From Flavobacteriaceae bacterium (GTDB lineage: Bacteria; Bacteroidota; Bacteroidia; Flavobacteriales; Flavobacteriaceae), in the NCBI GenBank assembly GCA_027081505.1, contig JALWKK010000096.1, positions 1 through 35,142 on the forward strand: a DNA stretch of 35,142 bases, in the 5' to 3' direction. Every line of letters starts with the position of its first letter. Within the stretch, counting starts at the first letter, position 1. Below the pieces are notes generated by a model. That model saw only the letters and a list, made by a program, of their open reading frames with translations. It did no database searches and was not told the origin of the DNA. The translations under genes and the position numbers were made by a program. Shown piece after piece: positions 17,638-24,205 of this stretch.

Positions 17638-18744
17638 GTGAAAACTCGATCTACATCCTTAAGTAAAATTGCACTCCAAAAATTCAAAAAAAGTTTTTGG
17701 GGTGTTTTCAGTTTTGTATTTTTAGTTATCTGCACACTAATAGCAATTTTTGCTTATGCATTGGCACCGGATAACTCTCAAAACGCCAACCAACAACACC
17801 TCTCAATACACTCCAAACCTCCGGGATTTAAAGTAGTTATGTTAACCCTTCCCGGAAAAGAAATAAAACAAAACAAGCTACAAGCATTTTTCTTCGGAAA
17901 AAAAACCACTGCTTCAGAAATTCCCATTTCAGGTTACCAACTCACTAAAACCGGTATTCTTATTACGCATTACACTCCTAACGGAAGTTCGGGAGTACAA
18001 AAAGAGTACCCGCTTTCCAAATTCCCAAAAGCAAAAACGGTTAAAGACATCAAAAAAAAATACCTAACCCAAAAAACCTTTTTACTAGGAACCGATAAAT
18101 ACGGGCGAGACCTCTTAAGCAGGATGTTAGTAGGCATTCGTATTTCGCTATCTATTGGATTTATTGCTGTGTTAATATCGTTACTAATAGGTATTACACT
18201 GGGAGCCATTGCCGGCTATTTTGGAGGCTTGGCAGACACTATTATTATGTGGCTTATTAATGTAACCTGGTCTATACCCACTTTGCTGTTAGTTATTGCT
18301 ATTACCTTAGCATTAGGCAAAGGGTTTTGGCAAGTGTTTATTGCTGTAGGACTTACTATGTGGGTAGAAGTGGCAAGGGTCGTTAGAGGACAAGTTTTAA
18401 GTATAAAAAAAATGCAATACGTTACCGCAGCTCGCACGTTGGGGTTTTCTAATTGGCGCATTATCACCAAACATATATTACCCAATAGTATGGCTCCCGT
18501 AATTATTATTTCGGCAGCTAATTTTGCCGCTGCCATATTAATTGAAAGCGGATTAAGCTTTTTGGGTATTGGCGCACAACCGCCTATGCCCAGTTGGGGT
18601 GGTATTATAAAAGACCATTACAGTTACATTATTTTAGGCAAACCCTATCTGGCAATTATTCCCGGATTGGCAATTATGAGTTTGGTAACCGCTTTTATGC
18701 TTATTGGCAATGCACTTAGAGATGCGTTGGATGTGAAGGGATAA
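17638..18744 (+). CDS. Oligopeptide-type ABC transporter permease (DppC/OppC family)
   Basis: The protein is 368 residues from a GTG start; no ATG occurs before the first membrane helix (about residues 22-44). A long soluble region (about residues 50-145) precedes a TDKYGRDLLSRMLVG motif and the five-helix permease domain. The EAA loop that contacts the ATPase is seen as AARTLGFSNWRIITKHILPN. The end LGIGAQPPMPSWG matches DppC/OppC proteins. The usual partners (OppA, OppB, OppD, OppF) are not adjacent, so it is an orphan subunit here and must work with partners encoded elsewhere. Substrate is probably peptides, fitting the POT and DPP IV genes in the same window. Confidence 0.88.
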   Translation: MKTRSTSLSKIALQKFKKSFWGVFSFVFLVICTLIAIFAYALAPDNSQNANQQHLSIHSKPPGFKVVMLTLPGKEIKQNKLQAFFFGKKTTASEIPISGYQLTKTGILITHYTPNGSSGVQKEYPLSKFPKAKTVKDIKKKYLTQKTFLLGTDKYGRDLLSRMLVGIRISLSIGFIAVLISLLIGITLGAIAGYFGGLADTIIMWLINVTWSIPTLLLVIAITLALGKGFWQVFIAVGLTMWVEVARVVRGQVLSIKKMQYVTAARTLGFSNWRIITKHILPNSMAPVIIISAANFAAAILIESGLSFLGIGAQPPMPSWGGIIKDHYSYIILGKPYLAIIPGLAIMSLVTAFMLIGNALRDALDVKG

Positions 18745-18797
18745 AAAATTGTACCCGACACAAACCAAGTAAAACCGCAACAAACCTGTACTGAGTA

Positions 18798-18863
18798 TTT
18801 CGACTTTGCTCAATATAACACTTACCGAAGTAAAGGTTCCAACCCTTCGACTACGCTCAGGGA
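18798..18863. repeat. Two copies of a TTCGACT-nnnn-GCTCAG intergenic repeat
   Basis: TTTCGACTTTGCTCA (18798-18812) and CCCTTCGACTACGCTCAGGGA (21 bases ending at 18863, core TTCGACTACGCTCAG) share the core TTCGACTnnGCTCA. The second has CCCT/AGGG complementary ends. Sequences of this kind are frequent intergenic palindromic repeats in Flavobacteriaceae (knowledge from memory). They follow the 3' end of the ABC permease gene. Confidence 0.6.
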
Positions 18864-18887
18864 TGGTTTTGGAACTTATAGGTAAAT

Positions 18888-18930
18888 AAAGGGTTTGTAA
18901 AAGGTTATAGAATTTGCAAACCCTTTTAGT
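18888..18930 (+). terminator. Hairpin, possible terminator after the ABC permease
   Basis: AAAGGGTTTG (18888-18897) and CAAACCCTTT (18917-18926) pair perfectly over ten bases with a 19-base loop, then TTAGTTTC. It is 144 bases past the permease stop, so if it is the terminator the transcript has a long 3' tail. Confidence 0.5.
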
Positions 18931-19038
18931 TTCATTAATTAGGATTTTTAAGCTGAAATAATTTAAGAGTTAAAAACCAAAATAGTTTTCTGTGTTTAGC
19001 GAAAATATTTTCAACTATTTTTGACATTATTGCTTGTA

Positions 19039-19069
19039 ATACCTATTCTTAATATAAAATAGTCCAAAA
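19039..19069 (-). repeat. Short interspersed repeat, member A
   Basis: The 31 bases match 27238-27268 in inverted orientation with one mismatch. It ends at the point where the open RHS reading frame begins (frame open from 19063). The sequence resembles the 3' half of the 78-base repeats at 24075 and 27142 (shared GGACTATTTT and ATA...AAC.GGTAT). Confidence 0.8.
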
Positions 19070-20145
19070 AGATTTGGTATAAAAAGTATTATAATCCAGA
19101 GTTAATAAAAACAAAACAATATGCAGGAGCTTTTGTTTATGAAGATAATTCGTTAAATTTGTTTATGCACGCAGAAGGTTTTGTTAAAAAGACAGTAACA
19201 GGAGAATTTAAATATGTGTTCCAACATAAGGATCACTTAGGGAATATACGCATGAATTATACGGATATCAACGGCAACGGGAGTATTTCTGCTTCAGAAA
19301 TTTTGGAAGAACATAACTACTATGCCTTTGGAGGAAAGCACTTAGGATACAATAATGTTGTTATTGATATGTATGATCGAAAATTTAACGGTGTAGAGCA
19401 AGAAAAAACATTTGGTATAAATTTGTATGAAATGGATTTCAGACAATATGATGTCGCAATTGGCAGATTTATAGCCATAGACCCTGTAACCCATTTTTCT
19501 ATGAGTACTTATACCGCTTTTGATAATAATCCTGTTTTTTGGTCTGACCCTAGTGGGGCAGATGGTGATGATTATGATTATGAATTGGATAGAGATTTTG
19601 ATAGAGATAATGAGCCTGATCGAAGAGGAGATTTTATAGGAGATACAGAATGGGACGACAATGGAGATGCATTTGTATGGAATGGAGATAGTTGGGACAG
19701 GGTGGAAAATGAAATAGTAGTAGATTTAGGTATTGTAGGAAGTAATAACGATGAAAGAAATGATTTTCTTGGAGAAAGAGATGATATTGATCAAGATGCA
19801 CAGGATTACCCGGAATTAACAAATAATTATAATAGAGATATAGGTTTTAAGCCAGACTATGATATTACTATCGACGGAGTAAGCTATTCAAATAAAGGAG
19901 CCTATACACTTTGTGCTGGAGAAAAAATAAGAATACCCATAGATGGGGTTAATGTTAATGGGACAGTGCATAAGGTCACCAATGGTTATGAAAGTGTTAT
20001 TATTGATGAAACTGGAAGAGTAGGTGTAGATGGTTATTCTGTCATTGATCGTCTTATTTACGTTTTGATTGGTGGCGAAATAGAACGAGATGATATAAAT
20101 GATGATGATGATGGTTGGGACGCATTATTTAATTGGAAAGAATGA
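19063..20145 (+). pseudogene. 5'-truncated RHS/polymorphic toxin end (core end plus variable tip)
   Basis: The open frame runs from a stop at 19060-19062 to a TGA at 20143-20145. RHS-like sequence starts at about 19105 (IKTKQYAGAFVYEDNS), ahead of any good start codon; the first usable codon, a TTG at 19159, lies within it. The core end is clear: KDHLGNIRMNY, YYAFGG, RQYDVAIGRFIAIDP and the closing motif DPSGA (19546-19560). The 194 residues after DPSGA are a very acidic variable tip, the position where RHS proteins carry a toxin; I do not recognise its activity. The N-terminal wall and nearly all YD repeats are missing, so this cannot make a normal RHS protein. It may be a silent tip cassette or plain debris. 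The next gene overlaps its stop. Confidence 0.85.
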
Positions 20146-20480
20146 TTAAGATTAGTAAAAATAAATTATTCGATAGTTTAATATTCGTATTAGTAATATT
20201 ATTCAGTATACCCTATATCTATATAATATTAGCTATAAGTAATGTTGGAAGACATAATGTTTTTAAAAACGATCCTTCATTTTATTATGATGATATATTT
20301 AAGTTTATTTACGCATTACCTGTATATGGTTTTATTGTCGTTTTAATTGAACTTCTTCTTATCCTTTCTAAAGGGAATGTTTCAAAATTTAAAATATTTG
20401 TATTTATTAGTTTAATTATATTTTTTTTTCTATTATACTATTTCGACCCAGGAGGTTATTTATTTTGGTTTTTCGATTAA
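20142..20480 (+). CDS. Membrane protein, candidate immunity protein to the RHS tip
   Basis: With the ATG at 20142 the protein is 112 residues; this ATG overlaps the RHS stop as ATGA, so it is favoured over a TTG nine bases upstream. It has three hydrophobic segments (about residues 10-32, 55-77 and 85-108). Genes directly overlapping RHS toxin ends are nearly always cognate immunity genes, and a membrane protein would protect against a toxin acting at the inner membrane. No family is recognised, so the immunity role rests on position alone. Confidence 0.7.
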   Translation: MIKISKNKLFDSLIFVLVILFSIPYIYIILAISNVGRHNVFKNDPSFYYDDIFKFIYALPVYGFIVVLIELLLILSKGNVSKFKIFVFISLIIFFFLLYYFDPGGYLFWFFD

Positions 20481-20492
20481 ACTGATATTATT

Positions 20493-21020
20493 ATGAAATT
20501 TATCCATTTTTATTTTTTTATTATTGTTTCTGCGAATGCTTATTCACAAAATAATAATTACGACTATTTAATTAACAAGTCGATTGAATACATTGAGCTC
20601 GAAAATTTTAATAAAGGTAGAGATTTCGCACAAAAAGCTTATAAAATTAATCCAGAAAGAGGAGAGGCATATTATTGTTTAGCAGTAATTAAACTTTCTG
20701 AATGCAAAAATGACAATAAAAATTCCTGTATTGAAGGATTATTTTTTGTTGAAAAGTTAGATACTTATTTAAATAATTATAGAAATTCACATTTTGTAAG
20801 AGGGTCATTACAGGCAAAAATCAAAGACTATGAAGGTTCGCTAATTAGTTTTAATAAAGCGATTGAACTTAAACCTAAAAGCGGCTATTATTATTACAAC
20901 AGAGGATATGTTTTATTTAAATTAGGAAAAGAAAAATTATTTTGTAATGACTTAAGAATTAGTTGCGACCTTGGATATTCTAGGTCTTGCAAATTGTATT
21001 TAAAAAATTGCGGCAATTAA
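20493..21020 (+). CDS. Secreted tetratricopeptide-repeat protein
   Basis: The protein is 175 residues with a signal peptide (residues 1-19, ending AYSQ). Two or three TPR units are visible: one near residues 33-63 (ENFNKGRDFAQKAYKINPERGEAYY) and one near 107-140 (KDYEGSLISFNKAIELKPKSG, then YYYNRGYVLFKLGK). The C-terminal 30 residues hold five cysteines (CNDLRISCDLGYSRSCKLY and a final CG), suggesting disulfides in the periplasm. It lies 12 bases after the immunity candidate and directly ahead of an orphan tip fragment in the same frame. TPR proteins commonly bind other proteins; an immunity or adaptor role within the RHS locus is possible. Confidence 0.75.
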   Translation: MKFIHFYFFIIVSANAYSQNNNYDYLINKSIEYIELENFNKGRDFAQKAYKINPERGEAYYCLAVIKLSECKNDNKNSCIEGLFFVEKLDTYLNNYRNSHFVRGSLQAKIKDYEGSLISFNKAIELKPKSGYYYYNRGYVLFKLGKEKLFCNDLRISCDLGYSRSCKLYLKNCGN

Positions 21021-21167
21021 AAAAAACTTAGCAAAAATTCATTTAATCCTTCAGCTTTTCATAGTGTAAAGAAAGGGGTATTAGCTTTTTCAAAATCTCG
21101 AAATTTCTCTCATATTGTAGGGAATAACCCAAGTAATACATGGATTTTATATGATTTTTATAAATAA
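21021..21167 (+). pseudogene. Orphan toxin-tip-like fragment
   Basis: Directly after the TPR stop, the same frame stays open for 48 codons to a TAA at 21165-21167, and reads as protein-like sequence (SFNPSAFHSVKKGVLAFSKS, then HIVGNNPSNTWILYDFYK). There is no start codon. The next gene starts one base after its stop, the layout seen between RHS tips and immunity genes. It is therefore read as the left-over last 45 or so residues of a displaced toxin tip. The sequence is basic, unlike the acidic tip at 19561-20142, so the two would be different toxins. Confidence 0.5.
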
Positions 21168-21168
21168 A

Positions 21169-21522
21169 ATGAAAAAAGAATATTTTTGGATAGCGTTTTT
21201 AATTTTTGTTATTGTCTATATTATAGTTGCTCAGAATTTTGGTTCTAAGAGAACAATCAGACGTTTTGAATATTTTTATACAACAAATATCAGTGGTGTT
21301 TTGGAGTATGCCAGAGCAGGCTCTTATGGTAGCGTATTCAAGGTTCAAGGGATTGAAAATGAATTTGTATTTTACCCAAATACGGGAAAATTAAATAGGA
21401 AAAAAATATTTTACCATATTGCTAAAAAAGGCGATTTAATATATAAACCTGCATATTCGGATACTTTAAAATTAATTAAAAATGGTAAAATTTACTTATA
21501 TACATTTAAGAAGTTTGATTAG
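21169..21522 (+). CDS. Membrane-anchored immunity-like protein
   Basis: Starting at the ATG at 21169 the protein is 117 residues: one N-terminal membrane anchor (about residues 5-24) and a soluble beta-rich domain (TTNISGVLEYARAGSYGSVF, then EFVFYPN and GDLIYKPAYSDTLKLIKNGK). An upstream ATG at 21151 would add six residues. It follows the orphan tip fragment by one base and is followed by an overlapping truncated lipoprotein gene. From memory, similar small anchored proteins recur in flavobacterial RHS loci, but I cannot name the family. Role as immunity protein is inferred from position. Confidence 0.65.
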   Translation: MKKEYFWIAFLIFVIVYIIVAQNFGSKRTIRRFEYFYTTNISGVLEYARAGSYGSVFKVQGIENEFVFYPNTGKLNRKKIFYHIAKKGDLIYKPAYSDTLKLIKNGKIYLYTFKKFD

Positions 21523-21691
21523 GTGTTTTTTTACAATTCTGGTTGTTGTTTTATTTATTAACTGCTCTAACGACAATAATTATGAACAAACAAAAATAAT
21601 GGCAGATAAATTATTACTTGATATTTCTTTAGGAAAAGCTAACAGTCATTTCCCAAAAAAATATTTCCCCCGCTGTCAAGCGATTGTATAG
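21515..21691 (+). pseudogene. Truncated lipoprotein, cut by the integrase remnant
   Basis: A frame from a TTG at 21515 (overlapping the previous stop by eight bases) encodes a lipoprotein signal (VVVLFINC) and then KIMADKLLLDISLGKANSHF and PKKYFP. After about 21667 the plus strand reads as recombinase sequence in another frame, and the lipoprotein frame ends within 24 bases at 21691. This looks like a breakpoint that removed the rest of the lipoprotein gene. The intact protein would probably have been another immunity-like or surface lipoprotein of the RHS locus. Confidence 0.55.
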
Positions 21692-21905
21692 TCACATCTT
21701 TAAAAAACTAAAGAAAATAAACAACAACGTAGAAAATATAAAGCAGATTAGAGCATCAGTAATAACATATTGGTTAGGACAATACAACTTACGAAAAGTA
21801 CAATATTTAGCAGGACATCGTTACATCAGTTAAACGGAAAGATACTTACAAGACGATTTAGAAAACCTGCACCAAATCGTAAATAATTTTCATCCAATCT
21901 CATAA
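21672..21905 (+). pseudogene. Tyrosine recombinase (integrase) C-terminal remnant with premature stop
   Basis: In the frame starting near 21672 the sequence reads VKRLYSHIFKKLKK, then KQIRASVITYWLGQYNLRKV, then QYLAGHRYIS, a stop (TAA at 21831-21833), then TERYLQDDLENLHQI and an end at 21905. This is the catalytic end of a Bacteroidota tyrosine recombinase: the Arg of QIRAS, the His of AGHRYIS and the Tyr of TERY (21843-21845). Relatives read AGHRYISSTERY, so the stop probably arose from a Ser codon by a single C to A change. It lies four codons ahead of the nucleophile. The N-terminal three quarters of the gene are missing, so the element that brought it is dead here. Confidence 0.88.
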
Positions 21906-21929
21906 ACTAAAAATATGGAACAAAAATTG

Positions 21930-21937
21930 TATATTTG
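21930..21937 (+). promoter_or_regulatory. -7 promoter element of the toxin-antitoxin pair
   Basis: TATATTTG is an exact match to the Bacteroidota -7 consensus TAnnTTTG. It lies 22 bases before the ATG at 21960 and inside the longer frame that could start at 21915, so it both marks a promoter and argues for the shorter antitoxin. A clear -33 TTG is not seen at the usual distance. Confidence 0.65.
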
Positions 21938-21959
21938 CTATACTAAAAACGTAGAAATT

Positions 21960-22196
21960 ATGGCAACAATAGATTTAAGAAAAACAGTCAAACAGTATAT
22001 AAATACAGCAGATATACGTCTTTTAAAAATGATAAAAGCATTAGCAGAAAGTTATCAAAATGACGAGCAAGAACTTACGTTAACTAAAGAGCAATACGAA
22101 CTTATTGACAAGCGTAGAGAAGCTCATTTAAAAGGTGAAAGTAAATCGTTTACTTGGGAACAAGTTAAACAGAACGCAAGAAACGCTGCTCAATAA
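21960..22196 (+). CDS. Antitoxin of a ParE-type toxin-antitoxin pair
   Basis: The 78-residue protein starts at the ATG at 21960. The N-terminal helical part (IDLRKTVKQYINTADIRLLK, about residues 4-35) is followed by the tail LIDKRREAHLKGESKSFTWE, which is typical of the addiction-module (unstable antitoxin) family in Bacteroidota, where it wraps the toxin. The stop overlaps the toxin start by one base (TAATG), so the pair is translationally coupled with antitoxin first. Such antitoxins usually repress their own promoter together with the toxin. Confidence 0.88.
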   Translation: MATIDLRKTVKQYINTADIRLLKMIKALAESYQNDEQELTLTKEQYELIDKRREAHLKGESKSFTWEQVKQNARNAAQ

Positions 22197-22486
22197 TGAC
22201 TTATATTTTAGAAGTTAAAGACGAAGCTAATTTAGAAATCATAGAAGCTTATCTTTATTACGAAGAAAAACGCATAGGATTAGGCGAAGAATTTTTAGAA
22301 CATTTAGATACTTATTTTGACAGAATTACAACTTATCCAAAACATTTTCCACAAAATAGAAAACCATATCGAGAAGCATTTATAAAACGTTTTCCATTTT
22401 TGATTATTTACGAAATAGCAAAGGGAAAAGTAATTGTATATTCTGTTTTTAATACTTGGCAAAATCCAGAAAAGAAGAAGAAATAA
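22196..22486 (+). CDS. ParE/RelE-superfamily toxin
   Basis: The 96-residue protein has the RelE/ParE fold pattern: an opening strand (YILEVKDEANLEIIEAYLYY), two helices (residues about 10-50), a segment YPKHFPQNRKPYREAFIKRF, and the closing strands PFLIIYEIAKGKVIVYSVFN. The long helices and the PYREAFIKRFPFLIIYEI block suit ParE-like toxins that act on DNA gyrase rather than ribosome-dependent RelE enzymes, but the target cannot be fixed from sequence. It appears intact. It follows a dead integrase remnant, so it may be a survivor of the element that carried it. Confidence 0.88.
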   Translation: MTYILEVKDEANLEIIEAYLYYEEKRIGLGEEFLEHLDTYFDRITTYPKHFPQNRKPYREAFIKRFPFLIIYEIAKGKVIVYSVFNTWQNPEKKKK

Positions 22487-22920
22487 AAATCCCCACAAAA
22501 CAAAATCCAATTTTATCATACTTCAAAAATCTTTGTATTTTGTTTTGTTCCGCTCGCCACCACTTCTGTAGTTTTTAAGTCATATTTTTTGAAAGCCAAC
22601 GCAAATACAGCACATTACTTTTTTATAGAAAATTAGTTGATTATTAGAAACTGGAAACTATAAAAAAGCAAAGAGCTGTGCCAACGCTCAAAAACAAAAA
22701 ATCCGCCATAAAACCTACCCAAAGCAAAGTGTATTAGCCCCCAAAAAAGTCGGACAAGATTCTATTTAAATATTTAGTATAATTTTGTCCTATATAAAAA
22801 CAAAAAGAACGTTTAGATATTTATAAAAAAAGATACAAAATAAATTGTTATTTTGATCTAAAGACAACCAAGGATGGTTCATCCGTAAATTTATATATCC
22901 CTTAATTAATAGAAGAGTAA
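22487..22920. other. Gene-free stretch after the toxin-antitoxin pair
   Basis: No coding frame is supported. A perfect 12-base inverted repeat (ACAAAACAAAAT at 22495-22506, ATTTTGTTTTGT at 22537-22548; 30-base loop) just after the toxin could be a weak terminator. A second short inverted repeat (GGACAA 22752-22757, TTGTCC 22785-22790) overlaps TAATTTTG (22780-22787), an exact match to the -7 consensus, 134 bases ahead of the nuclease gene. The rest shows nothing recognisable. Confidence 0.55.
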
Positions 22921-23751
22921 ATGAACTATAAAAAAACATACACCCTCCTACTTGTTATCACCGTTATCGGTTTGTATTTTTTAGAAAAATACATAGCCAA
23001 AAACAACATAAAATTTCCAACCGAAAACAATAAAAAATACCAAGCAAATACTCCTAAAAGTTCAGGCGAATTTAACGATACTTTTTTGCCAAAATCTACT
23101 ACCGGAGCAATTGTAAAACATAATTTTTATACGCTTTCTTACAGCGAACCCAACGAGCAAGCAGAATGGGTTGCTTATACATTACAAAAAAATCATCTTT
23201 CTAAAAACGAATTAGATCGTCCTTATTTTGAAATAGACAAAAAAGTAAAAACCCGCTCAGCAGACTGGCGTAATTATAAAAACTCTGGATACGACAGAGG
23301 ACACCTTTGTCCTGCCGGCGATAGAAGGTTTGATTACAACGCCTTTAAAGAAACTTTTTTAACCAGTAATATCAGTCCGCAAAATCATGAATTTAATGCA
23401 GGTATCTGGAATCGGTTAGAACAAAAAACAAGATATTGGGCTGCCAAATACAATGGTGTTTATGTAATAACCGGAGGCGTTTTAAAACCCAACCTTCAAA
23501 CTATTGGATATGAAAAAGTTTCGGTACCAAACTATTTCTACAAAATTATAGCAGACAACACCAACGGAAAGATAAAAACCATTGCCTTCCTTATCCCTAA
23601 CAAACCCCTAAGCAATTCGTTTTACGATTATGTTGTATCCATCGACGAAATAGAAAAACAAACCGGAATCGATTTTTTTTACCAGTTGCCCGATACTGTC
23701 GAAAATAAAATAGAAAGCTCCGTTAGCATAGAAGCGTGGGGGAAGAATTAG
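22921..23751 (+). CDS. DNA/RNA non-specific endonuclease, membrane-anchored
   Basis: The protein is 276 residues with an N-terminal hydrophobic segment (about residues 7-24) that acts as a signal anchor, so the nuclease domain faces the periplasm. The beta-beta-alpha-metal motif is Asp125-Arg126-Gly127-His128 (DRGHLCPAGD), followed by Asn150 in TSNISPQ, Asn159 in FNAGIWNRLE and Glu167. These match the general base, the metal-binding Asn and the catalytic Glu of Serratia-type nuclease. The family degrades both DNA and RNA; roles include nutrition and defence against incoming DNA. It starts at an ATG. No inhibitor gene is adjacent. Confidence 0.94.
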   Translation: MNYKKTYTLLLVITVIGLYFLEKYIAKNNIKFPTENNKKYQANTPKSSGEFNDTFLPKSTTGAIVKHNFYTLSYSEPNEQAEWVAYTLQKNHLSKNELDRPYFEIDKKVKTRSADWRNYKNSGYDRGHLCPAGDRRFDYNAFKETFLTSNISPQNHEFNAGIWNRLEQKTRYWAAKYNGVYVITGGVLKPNLQTIGYEKVSVPNYFYKIIADNTNGKIKTIAFLIPNKPLSNSFYDYVVSIDEIEKQTGIDFFYQLPDTVENKIESSVSIEAWGKN

Positions 23752-23760
23752 TAAACAGTC

Positions 23761-23802
23761 TTCAGTTGGCAGTTTTCAGTTGGCAATCTTCAGTTGGCAA
23801 TT
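23761..23802 (+). repeat. Tandem repeat, three 14-base units
   Basis: TTCAGTTGGC begins at 23761, 23775 and 23789, an exact 14-base period, with the spacer alternating AGTT, AATC, AATT. It begins ten bases after the nuclease stop. Arrays of this sequence are common between genes in Flavobacteriaceae (from memory) and have no known function. Confidence 0.9.
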
Positions 23803-24074
23803 TTATTAATTCTGAACTAAAAAAACCTACCTGCTAAAAATTGGATTTTAATATTTTTATTTTATTAAAAATTAGAGCCCAGATTTACCACCGATCAAAC
23901 TCTAGCAAAAAATTATCTAAAATTAAGTATTTACTGACCTTAAAGGTGTTTGATTCCTTAAAAGTATTTATTAAGACATACGTATTTTTGGATAGTAACA
24001 GGATTAGCTTCTGTACTCATTCGGCACAATAATGGCTGTCATCTTGATGTGTGTGTATCTGCAAATGCGATTTT

Positions 24075-24152
24075 ATACCGAATACGAATTCAGTATAGCT
24101 CAATTTCAAGTTTTCTCATTGGACTATTTTCATACTGTAACGGTATTCACCA
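24075..24152 (+). repeat. 78-base interspersed repeat, copy 1
   Basis: It aligns without gaps to 27142-27219 with eight mismatches in 78. The ends carry short inverted termini (ATACCG and CGGTAT), and the first 22 bases form an imperfect hairpin (ATACCGAAT / ATTCAGTAT). Read as codons, nearly all differences would change an amino acid, so it is not conserved as protein. It sits downstream of the minus-strand aldehyde dehydrogenase, next to its terminator. Confidence 0.85.
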
Positions 24153-24180
24153 AAAAGCACCCAAAACCGGGGTGCTTTTT
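24152..24180. terminator. Bidirectional terminator downstream of the aldehyde dehydrogenase
   Basis: AAAAAGCACCC (24152-24162) and GGGTGCTTTTT (24170-24180) pair over 11 bases with a seven-base loop. The A-run on one side and T-run on the other suit termination on either strand; on the minus strand it is 25 bases after the aldehyde dehydrogenase stop. Confidence 0.88.
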
Positions 24181-24205
24181 ACAAAAATTATATAAATTTT
24201 ATTTT

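Larger units (their letters stand above)
18745..19062. other. Gene-free stretch holding hairpins and repeats before the RHS remnant
   Basis: No coding frame is supported here. It contains two related sequences of the common flavobacterial type TTCGACTACGCTCAG (about 18798-18812 degenerate, and 18843-18863), the second nested inside a larger imperfect stem (GTTCCAACC at about 18835-18843 with GGTTTTGGAAC at about 18865-18875). A perfect ten-base stem follows at 18888-18926. One member of the short interspersed repeat family lies at its right edge (19039-19069). Confidence 0.7.
23752..24205. other. Gene-free stretch with a tandem repeat and an interspersed repeat
   Basis: No supported gene. 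It holds a three-unit 14-base tandem repeat (23761-23802), a 78-base interspersed repeat (24075-24152) and a strong bidirectional hairpin terminator (24152-24180). The frames through 23841-24250 are low in complexity and are not believed to be genes. Confidence 0.7.

Noticed and set aside
18798-18863. TTCGACT-GCTCAG repeats as an attachment site of the island
   Set aside because: Such sequences are common between flavobacterial genes and no matching copy is seen at the right end of the island.
22495-22548. Perfect 12-base inverted repeat as a firm terminator for the toxin gene
   Set aside because: The stem is built almost only from A and T with a 30-base loop, so it would be weak. Mentioned only within the gene-free stretch.
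23761-23802. Regular 14-base units as a CRISPR array
   Set aside because: The constant part is only ten bases, the spacers are four bases and there are just three units with no cas genes. It is a simple tandem repeat.
23880-24010. Minus-strand open frame reading SKNTYVLINTFKESNTFKVS
   Set aside because: It looks mildly protein-like but is about 43 codons, lacks a good start and matches nothing I know. Not enough to call a gene or transposase remnant.
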